Positions 36,915 through 44,745 of a stretch of 60,462 bases of DNA are shown here, piece after piece. Numbering within the stretch: the stretch's first letter is position 1; every line of letters begins with the position of its first letter. The position numbers were made by a program, and so were the translations under genes. The notes beneath the pieces are model-generated. The model was given only the letters and a program-made list of their open reading frames with translations. It was not told the origin of the DNA and did no database searches. The stretch lies in contig JAFGHR010000109.1 in NCBI GenBank assembly GCA_016930015.1, forward strand, positions 1 through 60,462. Reading direction: 5' to 3'. The DNA is from Anaerolineae bacterium. GTDB lineage: Bacteria; Chloroflexota; Anaerolineae; Aggregatilineales; Aggregatilineaceae.

Positions 36915-36978
36915 TAAGCGCGTCGTCACTTGTATTACCGCATTTCCCGGCCAGATGTTGCGCCAGCGGTTGAGAACA

Positions 36979-37019
36979 CAAAAAAACTGGCCGGTAAGCG
37001 GGTGCTCAACCAGCCAGTT
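36979..37019 (-). terminator. Rho-independent terminator of sqdB
   Basis: On the minus strand AACTGGCTGGT pairs with ACCGGCCAGTT (11 bp, one G-T wobble) and is followed by TTTTTG. It lies 32 bases after the sqdB stop. Confidence 0.9.
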
Positions 37020-37050
37020 ATCACGATCACCATGTCGCACCACACCAGCG

Positions 37051-38256
37051 TTATTTGCTGTTGTTGTTTTCCATCTCGTAAATCTCGACATATTCGTCAG
37101 AATCACCGCGCTCCCAATAAATGCGGGGAACAATCGAATGCTCGATAATCCGGTCTTTGTACCGAACCACGCGATTGATCACACTTTCGACCAGCGATTC
37201 AGATAACAGGTGCGGTTTAAGTCCCAGGTCATACAATTCCTTGTGATCGGGATTATAGTAGTGTTCTTCAGCTTCCTTGCGCGGGTTTTTGTAATGCGCG
37301 ATCTTGACGTCGAGACCGATCTCCTGACCTGCCTTTTTGACGTGTTTGGCCAGATCAAGCACCGAGAAGCGCTCGACCCACTGGTTGAAGACACGCATAC
37401 GACCACCCGGCGGCGGGTTAAGCGTGGTCAGTTCGACACATTGCAGCGTATCCAGAATATTCAAATAACCGCGCGTTTGCTGCCCCTTACCAAACAGGGT
37501 CAGCGGGATACCCGCAACAGCCTGCACGCAAAAACGATTCAGCGCCGTACCGAATGACTCATCGTAATCAAACCGTGTGAGCAGCCGGTCATCAAGGTTG
37601 GCTTCCTCGGTTTCGATGCCGTATACAACACCCTGGTTCAAATCGGTGGCCCGCAGCCCCCAGATTTTGCAGGCAAACATGATGTTGTTACTGTCGTGGA
37701 CTTTGGTCAGGTGATAAAACGAACCCGGCTGCTTGGGGAAGGGCAGGGTGTCTTTGCGACCCCGATAATCGATCTCAAAATAACCTTCCGGGATGTCGAT
37801 ATTCGGTGTGCCATATTCACCCATGGTGCCCAACTTGACCAGGTGCGCTTCTGGCGCAAATTCGTGCATCGCCCACAGCACATTCAGTGTGCCGTTGACA
37901 TTGTTCTCGTGAACCTCAACGGCGTGATGCACATCGATCATGGAATAGGGCGCGCTTGGAATCTCGCCATAGTGAATGATCGTATCCGGCTGGAAATCGT
38001 TGATAACGCGGCTGATAAAGTGCCAGTCCCGAATATCACCAACGAACGATTCGATTGTTTTGCCGGTAATTTCTTTCCAGGCTTCCAGGCGCGCCGGGAG
38101 CAGTTGAATCGGCGTCAGGCTGTTTGTGCCGCGCTCAAGGTGCATCAATCGACGCGTAAAGTTATCTACAACGGCGACCGTGTGGTCCCGTTTGCTGAAA
38201 TACATGGCGGTGGCCCAGCCCAGGTATCCATCGCCACCAAGCACTAAAATACGCAT
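37051..38256 (-). CDS. sqdB: UDP-sulfoquinovose synthase
   Basis: 401 residues, the expected length. This extended short-chain dehydrogenase converts UDP-glucose plus sulfite to UDP-sulfoquinovose, the head-group donor for the sulfolipid SQDG. The Rossmann motif is VLGGDGYLGWATA. Family-specific blocks are SYxxxK-like FYHLTKVHDSNNI (catalytic Tyr and Lys), LGTMGEYGTPNIDIPEGYFE with the catalytic Thr and substrate-binding residues, DLNQGVVYGI and RFDYDESFGTALNRFCVQA. These match SQD1/SqdB rather than generic epimerases. GAGGAG lies about 11 bases before the ATG. No sulfoquinovosyltransferase gene is adjacent. Confidence 0.93.
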   Translation of the reverse strand: MRILVLGGDGYLGWATAMYFSKRDHTVAVVDNFTRRLMHLERGTNSLTPIQLLPARLEAWKEITGKTIESFVGDIRDWHFISRVINDFQPDTIIHYGEIPSAPYSMIDVHHAVEVHENNVNGTLNVLWAMHEFAPEAHLVKLGTMGEYGTPNIDIPEGYFEIDYRGRKDTLPFPKQPGSFYHLTKVHDSNNIMFACKIWGLRATDLNQGVVYGIETEEANLDDRLLTRFDYDESFGTALNRFCVQAVAGIPLTLFGKGQQTRGYLNILDTLQCVELTTLNPPPGGRMRVFNQWVERFSVLDLAKHVKKAGQEIGLDVKIAHYKNPRKEAEEHYYNPDHKELYDLGLKPHLLSESLVESVINRVVRYKDRIIEHSIVPRIYWERGDSDEYVEIYEMENNNSK

Positions 38257-38393
38257 AATAAACTGATCTCCTCAGATATGAACTAGCCCCCGTCGTATAA
38301 CAACCCGCAGGCAGGCTAGAAGTTGCTGTGCAAATTGTACCGTGTCCTCAACATGTAACCACACAGCACCTGATGATAACATGAATTGCACCG

Positions 38394-38422
38394 TTGACAA
38401 GGGACGTATCCGCCGTTATACT
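38394..38422 (+). promoter_or_regulatory. Consensus sigma-70-type promoter
   Basis: TTGACA (38394-38399), a 17-base spacer and TATACT (38417-38422). This is among the best promoters in the window, yet it opens onto no long gene; the transcript would start near 38430 and meet a terminator at 38595-38631. It lies in the 536-base gap between sqdB and mutS2. No other gene is seen in that gap. Confidence 0.8.
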
Positions 38423-38475
38423 GTGCGGCGATTTGTTCGATGGATTTTTAGATGATTTCAGAAGGGAGGCGTCCG

Positions 38476-38547
38476 GTGAGGGTTATCCATTTTAAGATAC
38501 CTGGGTTAGCACCTGCGATAGTAATCAGCGCCGGAGCGCACCGCTGA
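38476..38547 (+). CDS. Possible 23-residue small protein or leader peptide
   Basis: A GTG start is preceded by AAGGGAGG with 6 bases of spacing, ideal for translation. The product would be MRVIHFKIPGLAPAIVISAG plus AHR: a basic start, a hydrophobic centre and a basic end, too short for a firm membrane helix. It is inside a transcript with its own promoter and terminator. Length alone means it could be chance; the combination of promoter, ribosome-binding site and terminator argues otherwise. Confidence 0.35.
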   Translation: MRVIHFKIPGLAPAIVISAGAHR

Positions 38548-38594
38548 GATTCTTTACCGGTACTCAGCTACCGTTTACCTGGCACACTATCAAC

Positions 38595-38631
38595 CGCCGT
38601 GGGTGTTGAGCAACACACCCCGGCGTTTTTT
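38595..38631 (+). terminator. Terminator of the short transcript
   Basis: CGCCGTGGGTGTTG and CAACACACCCCGGCG form a long GC-rich stem with one bulge and one mismatch around a 2-base AG turn, followed by TTTTTT (38626-38631). Confidence 0.9.
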
Positions 38632-38792
38632 ATATGGTGTCTAGGTGGTTTTCAGGTAGCGCAAGTCTGCCAAAAGCGACCTTGCCAGAACCGAGAACCG
38701 GTGTGTGCGCTCAGGTGAAGCAAACAACTGCCGGAATCGCCACTGCCGTTTTAGCAACCTGATAGACTCAAAACAGGATCAAAACCAATATC

Positions 38793-41195
38793 ATGAATGA
38801 AAAATCGGCGCACACATTAGAACTAGCAAAAATTCTGGCACAGCTTGCCAGTTTTACATCGTTTTCCGCGAGCATGGAGCTGGCGCATAACCTGACGCCA
38901 ACGTCTTACCTCGATGAAACACAGGATCGCCTGCAAGAGACAACCGAAGCCCGCACACTGTTGGAAAACCACGATCATATCACGATCGGTGGGGCACGCG
39001 ATGTGCGAAGGGATGTGCTGGCCGCCGAGCGTGGTGTGCTGCTGGACCCGCAAATTTTACTGGACATCCGGGCCACGCTGCGACAGGCGACAACGTTACG
39101 CCGCATTTTACAGCGGCTGCATCACCAGCTTCCGATGATAGCGGCGGTGGCCGACCGCCTGGAAGAATGCACGGCGCTCCAAAACGAAATCAGCCGCGTG
39201 CTGGATGACACCGGCCAATTGTTTGACTCGGCCAGCCCCAAACTGGCCAATGTCCGCCGTGAAATGCGCATTGCCTTTGACCGGCTGCAAAGTAAGCTCA
39301 ACAACATCGTGCATAATCCGAACAACACGCCGTACCTGCAAGAAACGCTGATCACGCAGCGGCATGGGCGGTATGTGCTGCCCTTGCGGGCCGAGTTTAA
39401 AGGCCGTATTCCGGGTATTGTGCACGACCAGAGCGCCAGCGGAGCAACGCTCTTTGTTGAGCCGCTGTCCACGGTTGATCTTAACAACACGTGGCGCGAG
39501 CTCCAGCTTGAGGAGGAAAACGAGATCAGGCGTATTCTGCGCGAGTTGTGCGATATGGTCGGACACGAAGCCCGGTTTATCGTGCGTACCGTCGAAACAC
39601 TGGCCTATCTTGACCTGATCTTTGCCAAAGCCAAATACGCCGACTCACTCGACGCCACCGCGCCGGAACTGGTTGGTTTTTATGACGCACCCCACCCGCA
39701 CCCCGGCAGCACGATTAAGCTGGTGCAGGCGCGTCACCCGCTGCTTGATCCGGATACCGTTGTCCCGATTGACGTTGAGCTGGATGAAATGACCTATGTA
39801 TTGGTCATCACCGGCCCCAATACCGGCGGTAAAACGGTGGCGCTTAAAACAGTCGGGCTGATGATACTCATGGCCCAATGCGGGCTGCACCTGCCAGCCG
39901 GCAACGGATCGCGCCTGTCGATCTTCGATGAGGTCTTTGTTGATATCGGTGACGAACAGAGCATCGAGCAGTCGCTTTCCACGTTTTCAGGGCACATGAC
40001 CAACATCATCGATATTCTGGAACAGGCCGACGAGCGCTCACTGGTTATCCTGGACGAGTTAGGCGCGGGCACCGATCCGGCAGAAGGGTCCGCGCTGGCG
40101 CGATCCCTGCTGGACGACCTGACCGATCGCGGGATCACCACCCTGGTTACCACCCATCACCCGGAGCTTAAAGTGTACAGTCACGAAAAAGCCGGGGTGC
40201 GCAACGCCAGCGTGGAATTTAACCTGGAAACGCTCGCCCCGACGTACCGCCTGATCGTAGGGCTGCCGGGACGCTCGAACGCACTTGCGATTGCCGAGCG
40301 GCTGGGACTGCCCCAGGCTATCATTGAACGTGCACGCGGGATGGTCACTGATGATGACCTGGAAGTAGACGACCTGTTAGACTCCATTCACAAAACGCGC
40401 GATGAAATCTTTCTCACGCACGAACAAACGCTCCGCACCCAGGAACACGCCGAGGAAATGCGCGAAGAACTGCGCTTGCGCCTGGAAAACATCGAGACTG
40501 AGCGCCATACACTGCTGGCCCAAGCTCGCCAGGAAGCCGAACAGGAGATCGAAGCCCTGCGCAGCGAGATTCGCCGTTTGCGCAAGCGGCTTCAGGCTGC
40601 CGGGCAGCCGCTGGATATCATCAAACAGATCGAACAGGACTCGAAATACCTGGATGACGATCTGATCGAACTCCCGTCACCGGTGACCAGCGTCCCTGGT
40701 GACGATGACAACCACCGGCTGCGCCTGGGTGACCTGGTCTGGATCAGGACGCTGGGCACTGAAGGCCAGATCACCGAACTGACCGAAACGGACGCCGAAG
40801 TCAGCGTAGGGCGGCTGCGGCTGCGCGCCAAGCTGGATGAGCTGTCGCATCGTTCCAAAAGCGAAAGCAAACGCGACAAGAAAAAACCGCGCTACCAACC
40901 TGGTGAGTCAGCGGCGAGTACGGCCCCGGCCCGGCACCCGTCGCCAGGATTGGAACTCGACCTGCGCGGCCAGATCGTTGAGGACGCTATCCCCACCATG
41001 GAAGACTATCTCGACGCAGCTTACATGGCCGGTATGCCGTTTGTGCGCATCATTCACGGCAAAGGAACCGGCGCGCTGCGTTCGGCAATCCGCGACCGGC
41101 TGCACGGTCACCCGCTGGTCAAAAGCTACGAGCGCGGCGGCCATAAGGAAGGCGGCGACGGCGTGACGGTGGTCAAGATCGTGCCGCAAACCTGA
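38793..41195 (+). CDS. mutS2: MutS2 family ATPase/endonuclease with Smr domain
   Basis: 800 residues, normal for MutS2. A core and lever region (~1-320) leads to the MutS ATPase with VITGPNTGGKTVALKTVG (Walker A), DEQSIEQSLSTFSGHM, SLVILDELGAGTDPAEG (Walker B) and TTHHPELK. A long charged coiled coil (~520-620) follows. The C-terminal Smr nuclease domain (~720-800) has LELDLRGQIVEDA and VRIIHGKGTGALRSAI. MutS2 acts on branched DNA and, in Bacillus subtilis, splits collided ribosomes; it is not part of mismatch repair. The ribosome-binding site is weak. The N-terminal mismatch-recognition domain of MutS1 is absent, as expected. Confidence 0.97.
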   Translation: MNEKSAHTLELAKILAQLASFTSFSASMELAHNLTPTSYLDETQDRLQETTEARTLLENHDHITIGGARDVRRDVLAAERGVLLDPQILLDIRATLRQATTLRRILQRLHHQLPMIAAVADRLEECTALQNEISRVLDDTGQLFDSASPKLANVRREMRIAFDRLQSKLNNIVHNPNNTPYLQETLITQRHGRYVLPLRAEFKGRIPGIVHDQSASGATLFVEPLSTVDLNNTWRELQLEEENEIRRILRELCDMVGHEARFIVRTVETLAYLDLIFAKAKYADSLDATAPELVGFYDAPHPHPGSTIKLVQARHPLLDPDTVVPIDVELDEMTYVLVITGPNTGGKTVALKTVGLMILMAQCGLHLPAGNGSRLSIFDEVFVDIGDEQSIEQSLSTFSGHMTNIIDILEQADERSLVILDELGAGTDPAEGSALARSLLDDLTDRGITTLVTTHHPELKVYSHEKAGVRNASVEFNLETLAPTYRLIVGLPGRSNALAIAERLGLPQAIIERARGMVTDDDLEVDDLLDSIHKTRDEIFLTHEQTLRTQEHAEEMREELRLRLENIETERHTLLAQARQEAEQEIEALRSEIRRLRKRLQAAGQPLDIIKQIEQDSKYLDDDLIELPSPVTSVPGDDDNHRLRLGDLVWIRTLGTEGQITELTETDAEVSVGRLRLRAKLDELSHRSKSESKRDKKKPRYQPGESAASTAPARHPSPGLELDLRGQIVEDAIPTMEDYLDAAYMAGMPFVRIIHGKGTGALRSAIRDRLHGHPLVKSYERGGHKEGGDGVTVVKIVPQT

Positions 41196-41208
41196 CAGTA
41201 ACCACACA

Positions 41209-41247
41209 CAGCCCTGGCGATGAAACCATCACCAGGGCTGGTTTATT
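41209..41247 (+). terminator. Terminator after mutS2
   Basis: CAGCCCTGG (41209-41217) pairs with CCAGGGCTG (41232-41240), with extra inner pairs GAT/ATC, followed by GTTTATT. Confidence 0.75.
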
Positions 41248-41286
41248 ATAAACCGTGCCCACCGCTGGCCTCGATCAGTTGGCCTG

Positions 41287-42963
41287 TCAGGCCAGCAGCG
41301 GCTCGCGGATATCTTCAGTCAGGGTGCCGTGTTCGATATGCCAGACGGTGGTCGCAAATTGATCGACAAAATACCGGTCGTGAACGACGGCCAGCACGCT
41401 GCCCTGAAATGCGGCCAGGGCCTGTTCAAACTTTTCACGCGAGGGTACATCCAGGTGATTGATCGGTTCGTCCAACACCAGCAGGTTAGCGCCACGTGCC
41501 ACCAGCACGGCCAACATTAACCGCGCCCGTTCGCCGTAACTCAACCGCGCCACCGGGGAAAACACGTCATCACCGCCAAACAGGAAATAGTGCAAAAACG
41601 AGCGGGCGTCCGTGTGACTCATCGGCGCTTCAGACAGAATCACGTCCAGCGCATTGCTGGCCGGATTCAATATTTCCTGCTGCTGCGCCAGGTACCCGAT
41701 CTGCACGCTGGCACCGATCCGCACCCGTCCGGCCAGCGGCGGCACGTCACCCACGATGGTTTTGAGCAGCGTGCTTTTGCCGTGCCCATTGGGACCCAGC
41801 ACGGCGATCCGTTCCCCGGCCCGCAGCACCAGGTTCAGGTCACGCAGCAGCGGCACACCGGGATCATAACCAATGGTCAGATCATCAAGAAACACCACAT
41901 CCTGGCCGGTCGTTGGCAGATCGCCAAAGTCCAGTTTCAGATTCCAGCCCACGGTAGGTTTTTCGACCCGATCATCCGATTCCAGGTAACGTTTCAGGCG
42001 TGTTTCTTTGGCTTTGGCACGTTTGGCGACCTTTTTAGCATAACGCCGCTGTTGATCATTATTGGTCGCGTTTTCCTTACTCACAGCGCGGGCCATCGTC
42101 TGGCGCATGTCCGACTGCAAGCGCGCGATCTCAACCTGCTGGTCGCGCCACAGCGCCCACTGTTTATCCTGTTCGGAACGGACCACGCTCACGTAATGGC
42201 TGTAATTACCTTCAAACACGCGAGCCGTGTGTGTTCTGTCGTCAATGGCGACCACGCGGTTTACCGTTTCATCAAGGAAGGTGCGGTCATGGGATACGAT
42301 CAGCGCCCCGCCAGAAAACGCAGCCAGCCAGCCCTCCAGCCATTCCAACGCCGTCACGTCGAGGTGATTGGTCGGCTCATCGAGGATCAACAGGTGGGGA
42401 TCACTCAGCAGCAGCGCCGCCAACCCCAGGCGCGTTTTCTGGCCGCCGGACAGCGCGCCGACCGGCGTATCCAGCGCCAGGTGATCCAGGCTCAGCCCGG
42501 CTAAAACACGTTCACCTTCACCGGAATCAACCTGTCGGCTGGCGTATTCCAACCGGTCGAGAGCGTCGCTGTACGCCTGCATGAGCGCTTTTGACTCGCG
42601 GCTGCTGGCCTCAGCCTGGCTGTTGTTGGCCGCCGCTACGGCGTGCGCCAGCCGCTCGACTTCAGCTTCAGCCTGCCGCAGCAGCGCCGCATGAGGCCAC
42701 AACACATCAACCAGCGGGGTGTCGCCGGGCGCTTCTAATCCCTGTGCAAGGTAGCCGATCCGCAGGTCCGGCGGGTTAAACCGGACGCTGCCGCCGTCCG
42801 GCGCGATGTCGCCCATGATGATGCGCAGCAGCGTCGTTTTGCCGCAGCCGTTCGGCCCGGTCAAACCCACGCGTTCGCCCGCATTGATCGTAAAGTTGAC
42901 CTGGCGCAGGATCGGTTCTGCCGCGCCGGGAAATCGTTTTGAGATAGTGGACACTACAAGCAT
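41287..42963 (-). CDS. ABC-F family ATPase, possibly ribosome-protecting
   Basis: 558 residues with two ABC domains and no membrane helices, the ABC-F arrangement. NBD1: GPNGCGKTTLL, ALSGGQKTRLGLAALL, LLILDEPTNHLD. The inter-domain linker (~235-320) is basic and helical (AKKVAKRAKAKETRLKRYLE), the part that reaches into the ribosome. NBD2: GPNGHGKSTLL, LSYGERARLML, LLVLDEPINHLD with Ile where Thr is usual. ABC-F proteins bind the ribosomal E site and either rescue translation or displace antibiotics. The ATG at 42961-42963 has AAAGGG 7 bases upstream; a TTG two codons earlier is the other option. The promoter, leader peptide and terminator upstream suggest translation-sensitive attenuation. 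Confidence 0.92.
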   Translation of the reverse strand: MLVVSTISKRFPGAAEPILRQVNFTINAGERVGLTGPNGCGKTTLLRIIMGDIAPDGGSVRFNPPDLRIGYLAQGLEAPGDTPLVDVLWPHAALLRQAEAEVERLAHAVAAANNSQAEASSRESKALMQAYSDALDRLEYASRQVDSGEGERVLAGLSLDHLALDTPVGALSGGQKTRLGLAALLLSDPHLLILDEPTNHLDVTALEWLEGWLAAFSGGALIVSHDRTFLDETVNRVVAIDDRTHTARVFEGNYSHYVSVVRSEQDKQWALWRDQQVEIARLQSDMRQTMARAVSKENATNNDQQRRYAKKVAKRAKAKETRLKRYLESDDRVEKPTVGWNLKLDFGDLPTTGQDVVFLDDLTIGYDPGVPLLRDLNLVLRAGERIAVLGPNGHGKSTLLKTIVGDVPPLAGRVRIGASVQIGYLAQQQEILNPASNALDVILSEAPMSHTDARSFLHYFLFGGDDVFSPVARLSYGERARLMLAVLVARGANLLVLDEPINHLDVPSREKFEQALAAFQGSVLAVVHDRYFVDQFATTVWHIEHGTLTEDIREPLLA

Positions 42964-43026
42964 ACACAAGCCCTTTCAAAAAAATCGTGCAGTGGGTGAG
43001 TGGTAGAAAAACAGGGTGCGCCAGAA

Positions 43027-43061
43027 AACAAAAAACGCCGCCAGGACATGCCCGCGCGGCG
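43027..43061 (-). terminator. Attenuator terminator before the ABC-F gene
   Basis: On the minus strand CGCCGC pairs with GCGGCG with further inner GG/CC pairs, followed by TTTTTTGTTTT. It is between promoter and gene. An 8-bp perfect inverted repeat (GGTGCGCC at 43058-43065 on the minus strand, GGCGCACC at 43015-43022) brackets it and could form an alternative fold. Confidence 0.85.
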
Positions 43062-43158
43062 CACCATATTTCGTTTAGCCACTGTTGTTAGTGTTGGTCG
43101 ATCCTATGGCTGTCAGACACAATGCGACAAGGTCATCACCAGGCAAGTCCGCAAAACC

Positions 43159-43182
43159 TTAACGGTTGGTGAGCCGTGTCAT
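43159..43182 (-). CDS. Seven-residue leader peptide MTRLTNR upstream of the ABC-F gene
   Basis: ATG at 43180-43182, stop TAA at 43159-43161. GGGAGGG lies exactly 6 bases upstream of the ATG, one of the best ribosome-binding sites in the window. It follows a consensus promoter and precedes a terminator and the ABC-F gene, matching the layout of antibiotic-sensing leaders for ABC-F and erm genes. The bases right after its stop (TTGCGG) can pair with part of the terminator 5' arm. Confidence 0.65.
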   Translation of the reverse strand: MTRLTNR

Positions 43183-43250
43183 CGCTGACCCTCCCACTCA
43201 GTGTACGATGGACGGGAAAAGAATGATATCACTCTCGCCCCGACGCCATT

Positions 43251-43279
43251 ATTTTAAGGGGAGAAGAGCCGCGTGTCAA
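43251..43279 (-). promoter_or_regulatory. Promoter of the ABC-F leader transcript
   Basis: TTGACA (43274-43279) and TAAAAT (43251-43256) on the minus strand, 17-base spacer. Transcription from about 43244 gives a ~280-base leader before the ABC-F start. Apart from that leader the 448-base gap 42964-43411 holds only the divergent SRP RNA promoter. Confidence 0.8.
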
Positions 43280-43315
43280 GCATAATCGAGCGCCGCAAAA
43301 CCGGTCAATTGCCGG

Positions 43316-43344
43316 TTGACAACCCCCCTGCAATCCGTTAATAT
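43316..43344 (+). promoter_or_regulatory. Promoter for SRP RNA
   Basis: TTGACA (43316-43321), 17-base spacer, TAATAT (43339-43344). The start near 43351 would leave about 60 bases to be trimmed from the 5' end of the SRP RNA precursor. Confidence 0.55.
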
Positions 43345-43411
43345 GCACGTACCATCATCTAGAAGTAACGCAGCATGTAACAGCTTTCTGCACGCCGCGG
43401 ATTGTTGGCAG

Positions 43412-43523
43412 GTTGCTCGGACTGGGTCCTGCGCGGCAGGGCTTCTGAACCGTGTCAGGGCCGGAAGGCAGCAGCACTAAGGAATATACCCTGGGTGCCG
43501 CAGGAGCGCCTGGTCCGAGCAAC
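43412..43523 (+). ncRNA. ffs: Signal recognition particle RNA (4.5S-type)
   Basis: About 112 bases. The ends pair perfectly: GTTGCTCGGAC at the start with GTCCGAGCAAC at the end. The tip carries the universally conserved Ffh-binding domain IV: GTCAGGGCCGGAAGGCAGCA then GCACTAAG, with the GGAA tetraloop and asymmetric loop. It works with Ffh in co-translational membrane targeting. The longest reading frame of the next gene starts inside it, but that start is not real. Confidence 0.95.
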
Positions 43524-43562
43524 GTGCTCGCAATCCCGTTTTCCTTAATACAGGCATTCCCC

Positions 43563-44666
43563 GTGACTCCCAATGTGACGCTTCCCTCGACCGTTCGACG
43601 TCCCGGCGCGCGTTTCCGGCTGATTCTGATTGTGTCAGTTATTGGCGTGACACTGGTGACCGTGCTGGCCGTCAACTGGTTGACTCAGACTACGGTTACG
43701 ATTGACGTCAGCGGCCACCAGTGGCGCGTTCATACCCGCGCCGATACCGTTCAGGACGTTCTGGACGAGGCCAACGTACTGCTTGATCCTGAGGACGTGA
43801 TCCACCCGGCACTTGATACGCACCTGCGCGACGGGATGACGATCACGGTGTCTAAAGCGTCAGCCGTCGCGGTCGATGCGGGCGGCGACGTGCGCCACGT
43901 CCGCACCCAAAAAGCCAACCCCATAGACATCCTGGCCGAACAGAAACTGCCGGTCGGTCCGCATGACGTGCTCATGATCGATGGGCGGAACATCCCGTTC
44001 GATGCACTTGATGATCAGGTCTGGGACTCGGCTCCGAACACCATCCGTGTGATCCACAGCGTGACGATCACGGTAATTGATGGCGCCCACACGCGCCTGA
44101 TCCACACAACCCAGGCCGATGTAGGCCGCGCGCTGGATTCCGCCGGATTCACGTTATTTCTCGCCGACCGGGTATCACCCGTGCTTAGCACGCCGGTTAA
44201 CGATGGGCTGGTTGTGACCATCCGGCGATCACAGCCGCTCGTCGTGACAGTGGACGGTAAACGCCTGGCGACACGCGCCGCTGGTGATACCGTGGGCGAA
44301 GCGTTAGCCGCGATCGGTATCGCACCCACCGGGCAGGATTACACCATCCCGCCGATGGATGCGCCATTAGAACCAGATGCTGATATCCGGCTCATCCGTG
44401 TTACCGAAACGATCGTCACCGAAACCATAGACGTGCCTTTCACGACGTTTTATTATCCCGATCCAACGCTGGCTGCCGGTGAACGGCATATCATCCGCGA
44501 AGGCGTCGATGGACAGCAGCAGCATACTATCCGCGTTCGCATGGAAGACGGGCAGGTCGCCAGCCGCACGGTGATCACCGAGCAGACGCTAAAAGCACCT
44601 GTGCCGCGCCTGATCGCGTATGGACTCCAGGCGCAGCCAGCGCGCACCCACACATCCAGGCCATAA
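43563..44666 (+). CDS. YabE-like protein: DUF348 repeats plus G5 domain, membrane-anchored
   Basis: About 367 residues from a GTG at 43563; a second GTG lies 4 codons on. The frame continues upstream to 43452, but that would begin within the SRP RNA. One N-terminal helix (LILIVSVIGVTLVTVLAVNWL) anchors it. Three or four ubiquitin-like DUF348 repeats follow, with the motif VDGxxxxxxTxAxTVxExLxxxGI visible in VTVDGKRLATRAAGDTVGEA. A G5 domain (~285-355) has ETIDVPFTTFYYPDPTL and VRMEDGQVASRTVITEQTL. The C-terminal 3D/Rpf-type catalytic domain of full YabE is missing. The next gene is rsmA, as in Bacillus where yabE lies near ksgA. A cell-wall role is inferred. Confidence 0.85.
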   Translation: MTPNVTLPSTVRRPGARFRLILIVSVIGVTLVTVLAVNWLTQTTVTIDVSGHQWRVHTRADTVQDVLDEANVLLDPEDVIHPALDTHLRDGMTITVSKASAVAVDAGGDVRHVRTQKANPIDILAEQKLPVGPHDVLMIDGRNIPFDALDDQVWDSAPNTIRVIHSVTITVIDGAHTRLIHTTQADVGRALDSAGFTLFLADRVSPVLSTPVNDGLVVTIRRSQPLVVTVDGKRLATRAAGDTVGEALAAIGIAPTGQDYTIPPMDAPLEPDADIRLIRVTETIVTETIDVPFTTFYYPDPTLAAGERHIIREGVDGQQQHTIRVRMEDGQVASRTVITEQTLKAPVPRLIAYGLQAQPARTHTSRP

Positions 44667-44745
44667 CGCCGATTTGTTCTTGCCGTGGAAAACACACAAC
44701 CACCTATCCACGCTGCAAGCCACGCACCGAAAGTGAGAAGCCGCC

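Larger units (their letters stand above)
38430..38631 (+). ncRNA. Short independent transcript, ~200 nt: candidate small RNA or leader RNA
   Basis: Bounded by a consensus promoter and a strong terminator. Several stems can be drawn, such as GCGC-CGGA-GCGC (38528-38539) inside AGCG/CGCT, and a hairpin GGTTATC...GATACC near 38482. I could not match it to a known family; its size is compatible with 6S RNA, but I cannot show the open-promoter-like bulge. It also contains a 23-codon reading frame with an excellent ribosome-binding site (38476-38547), so it may instead be a small mRNA or an attenuating leader of mutS2, whose start lies 161 bases past the terminator. Confidence 0.5.

Noticed and set aside
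43452..43562. N-terminal extension of the YabE-like protein.
   Set aside because: It lies within the SRP RNA, has no ribosome-binding site and has no sequence resembling the family.
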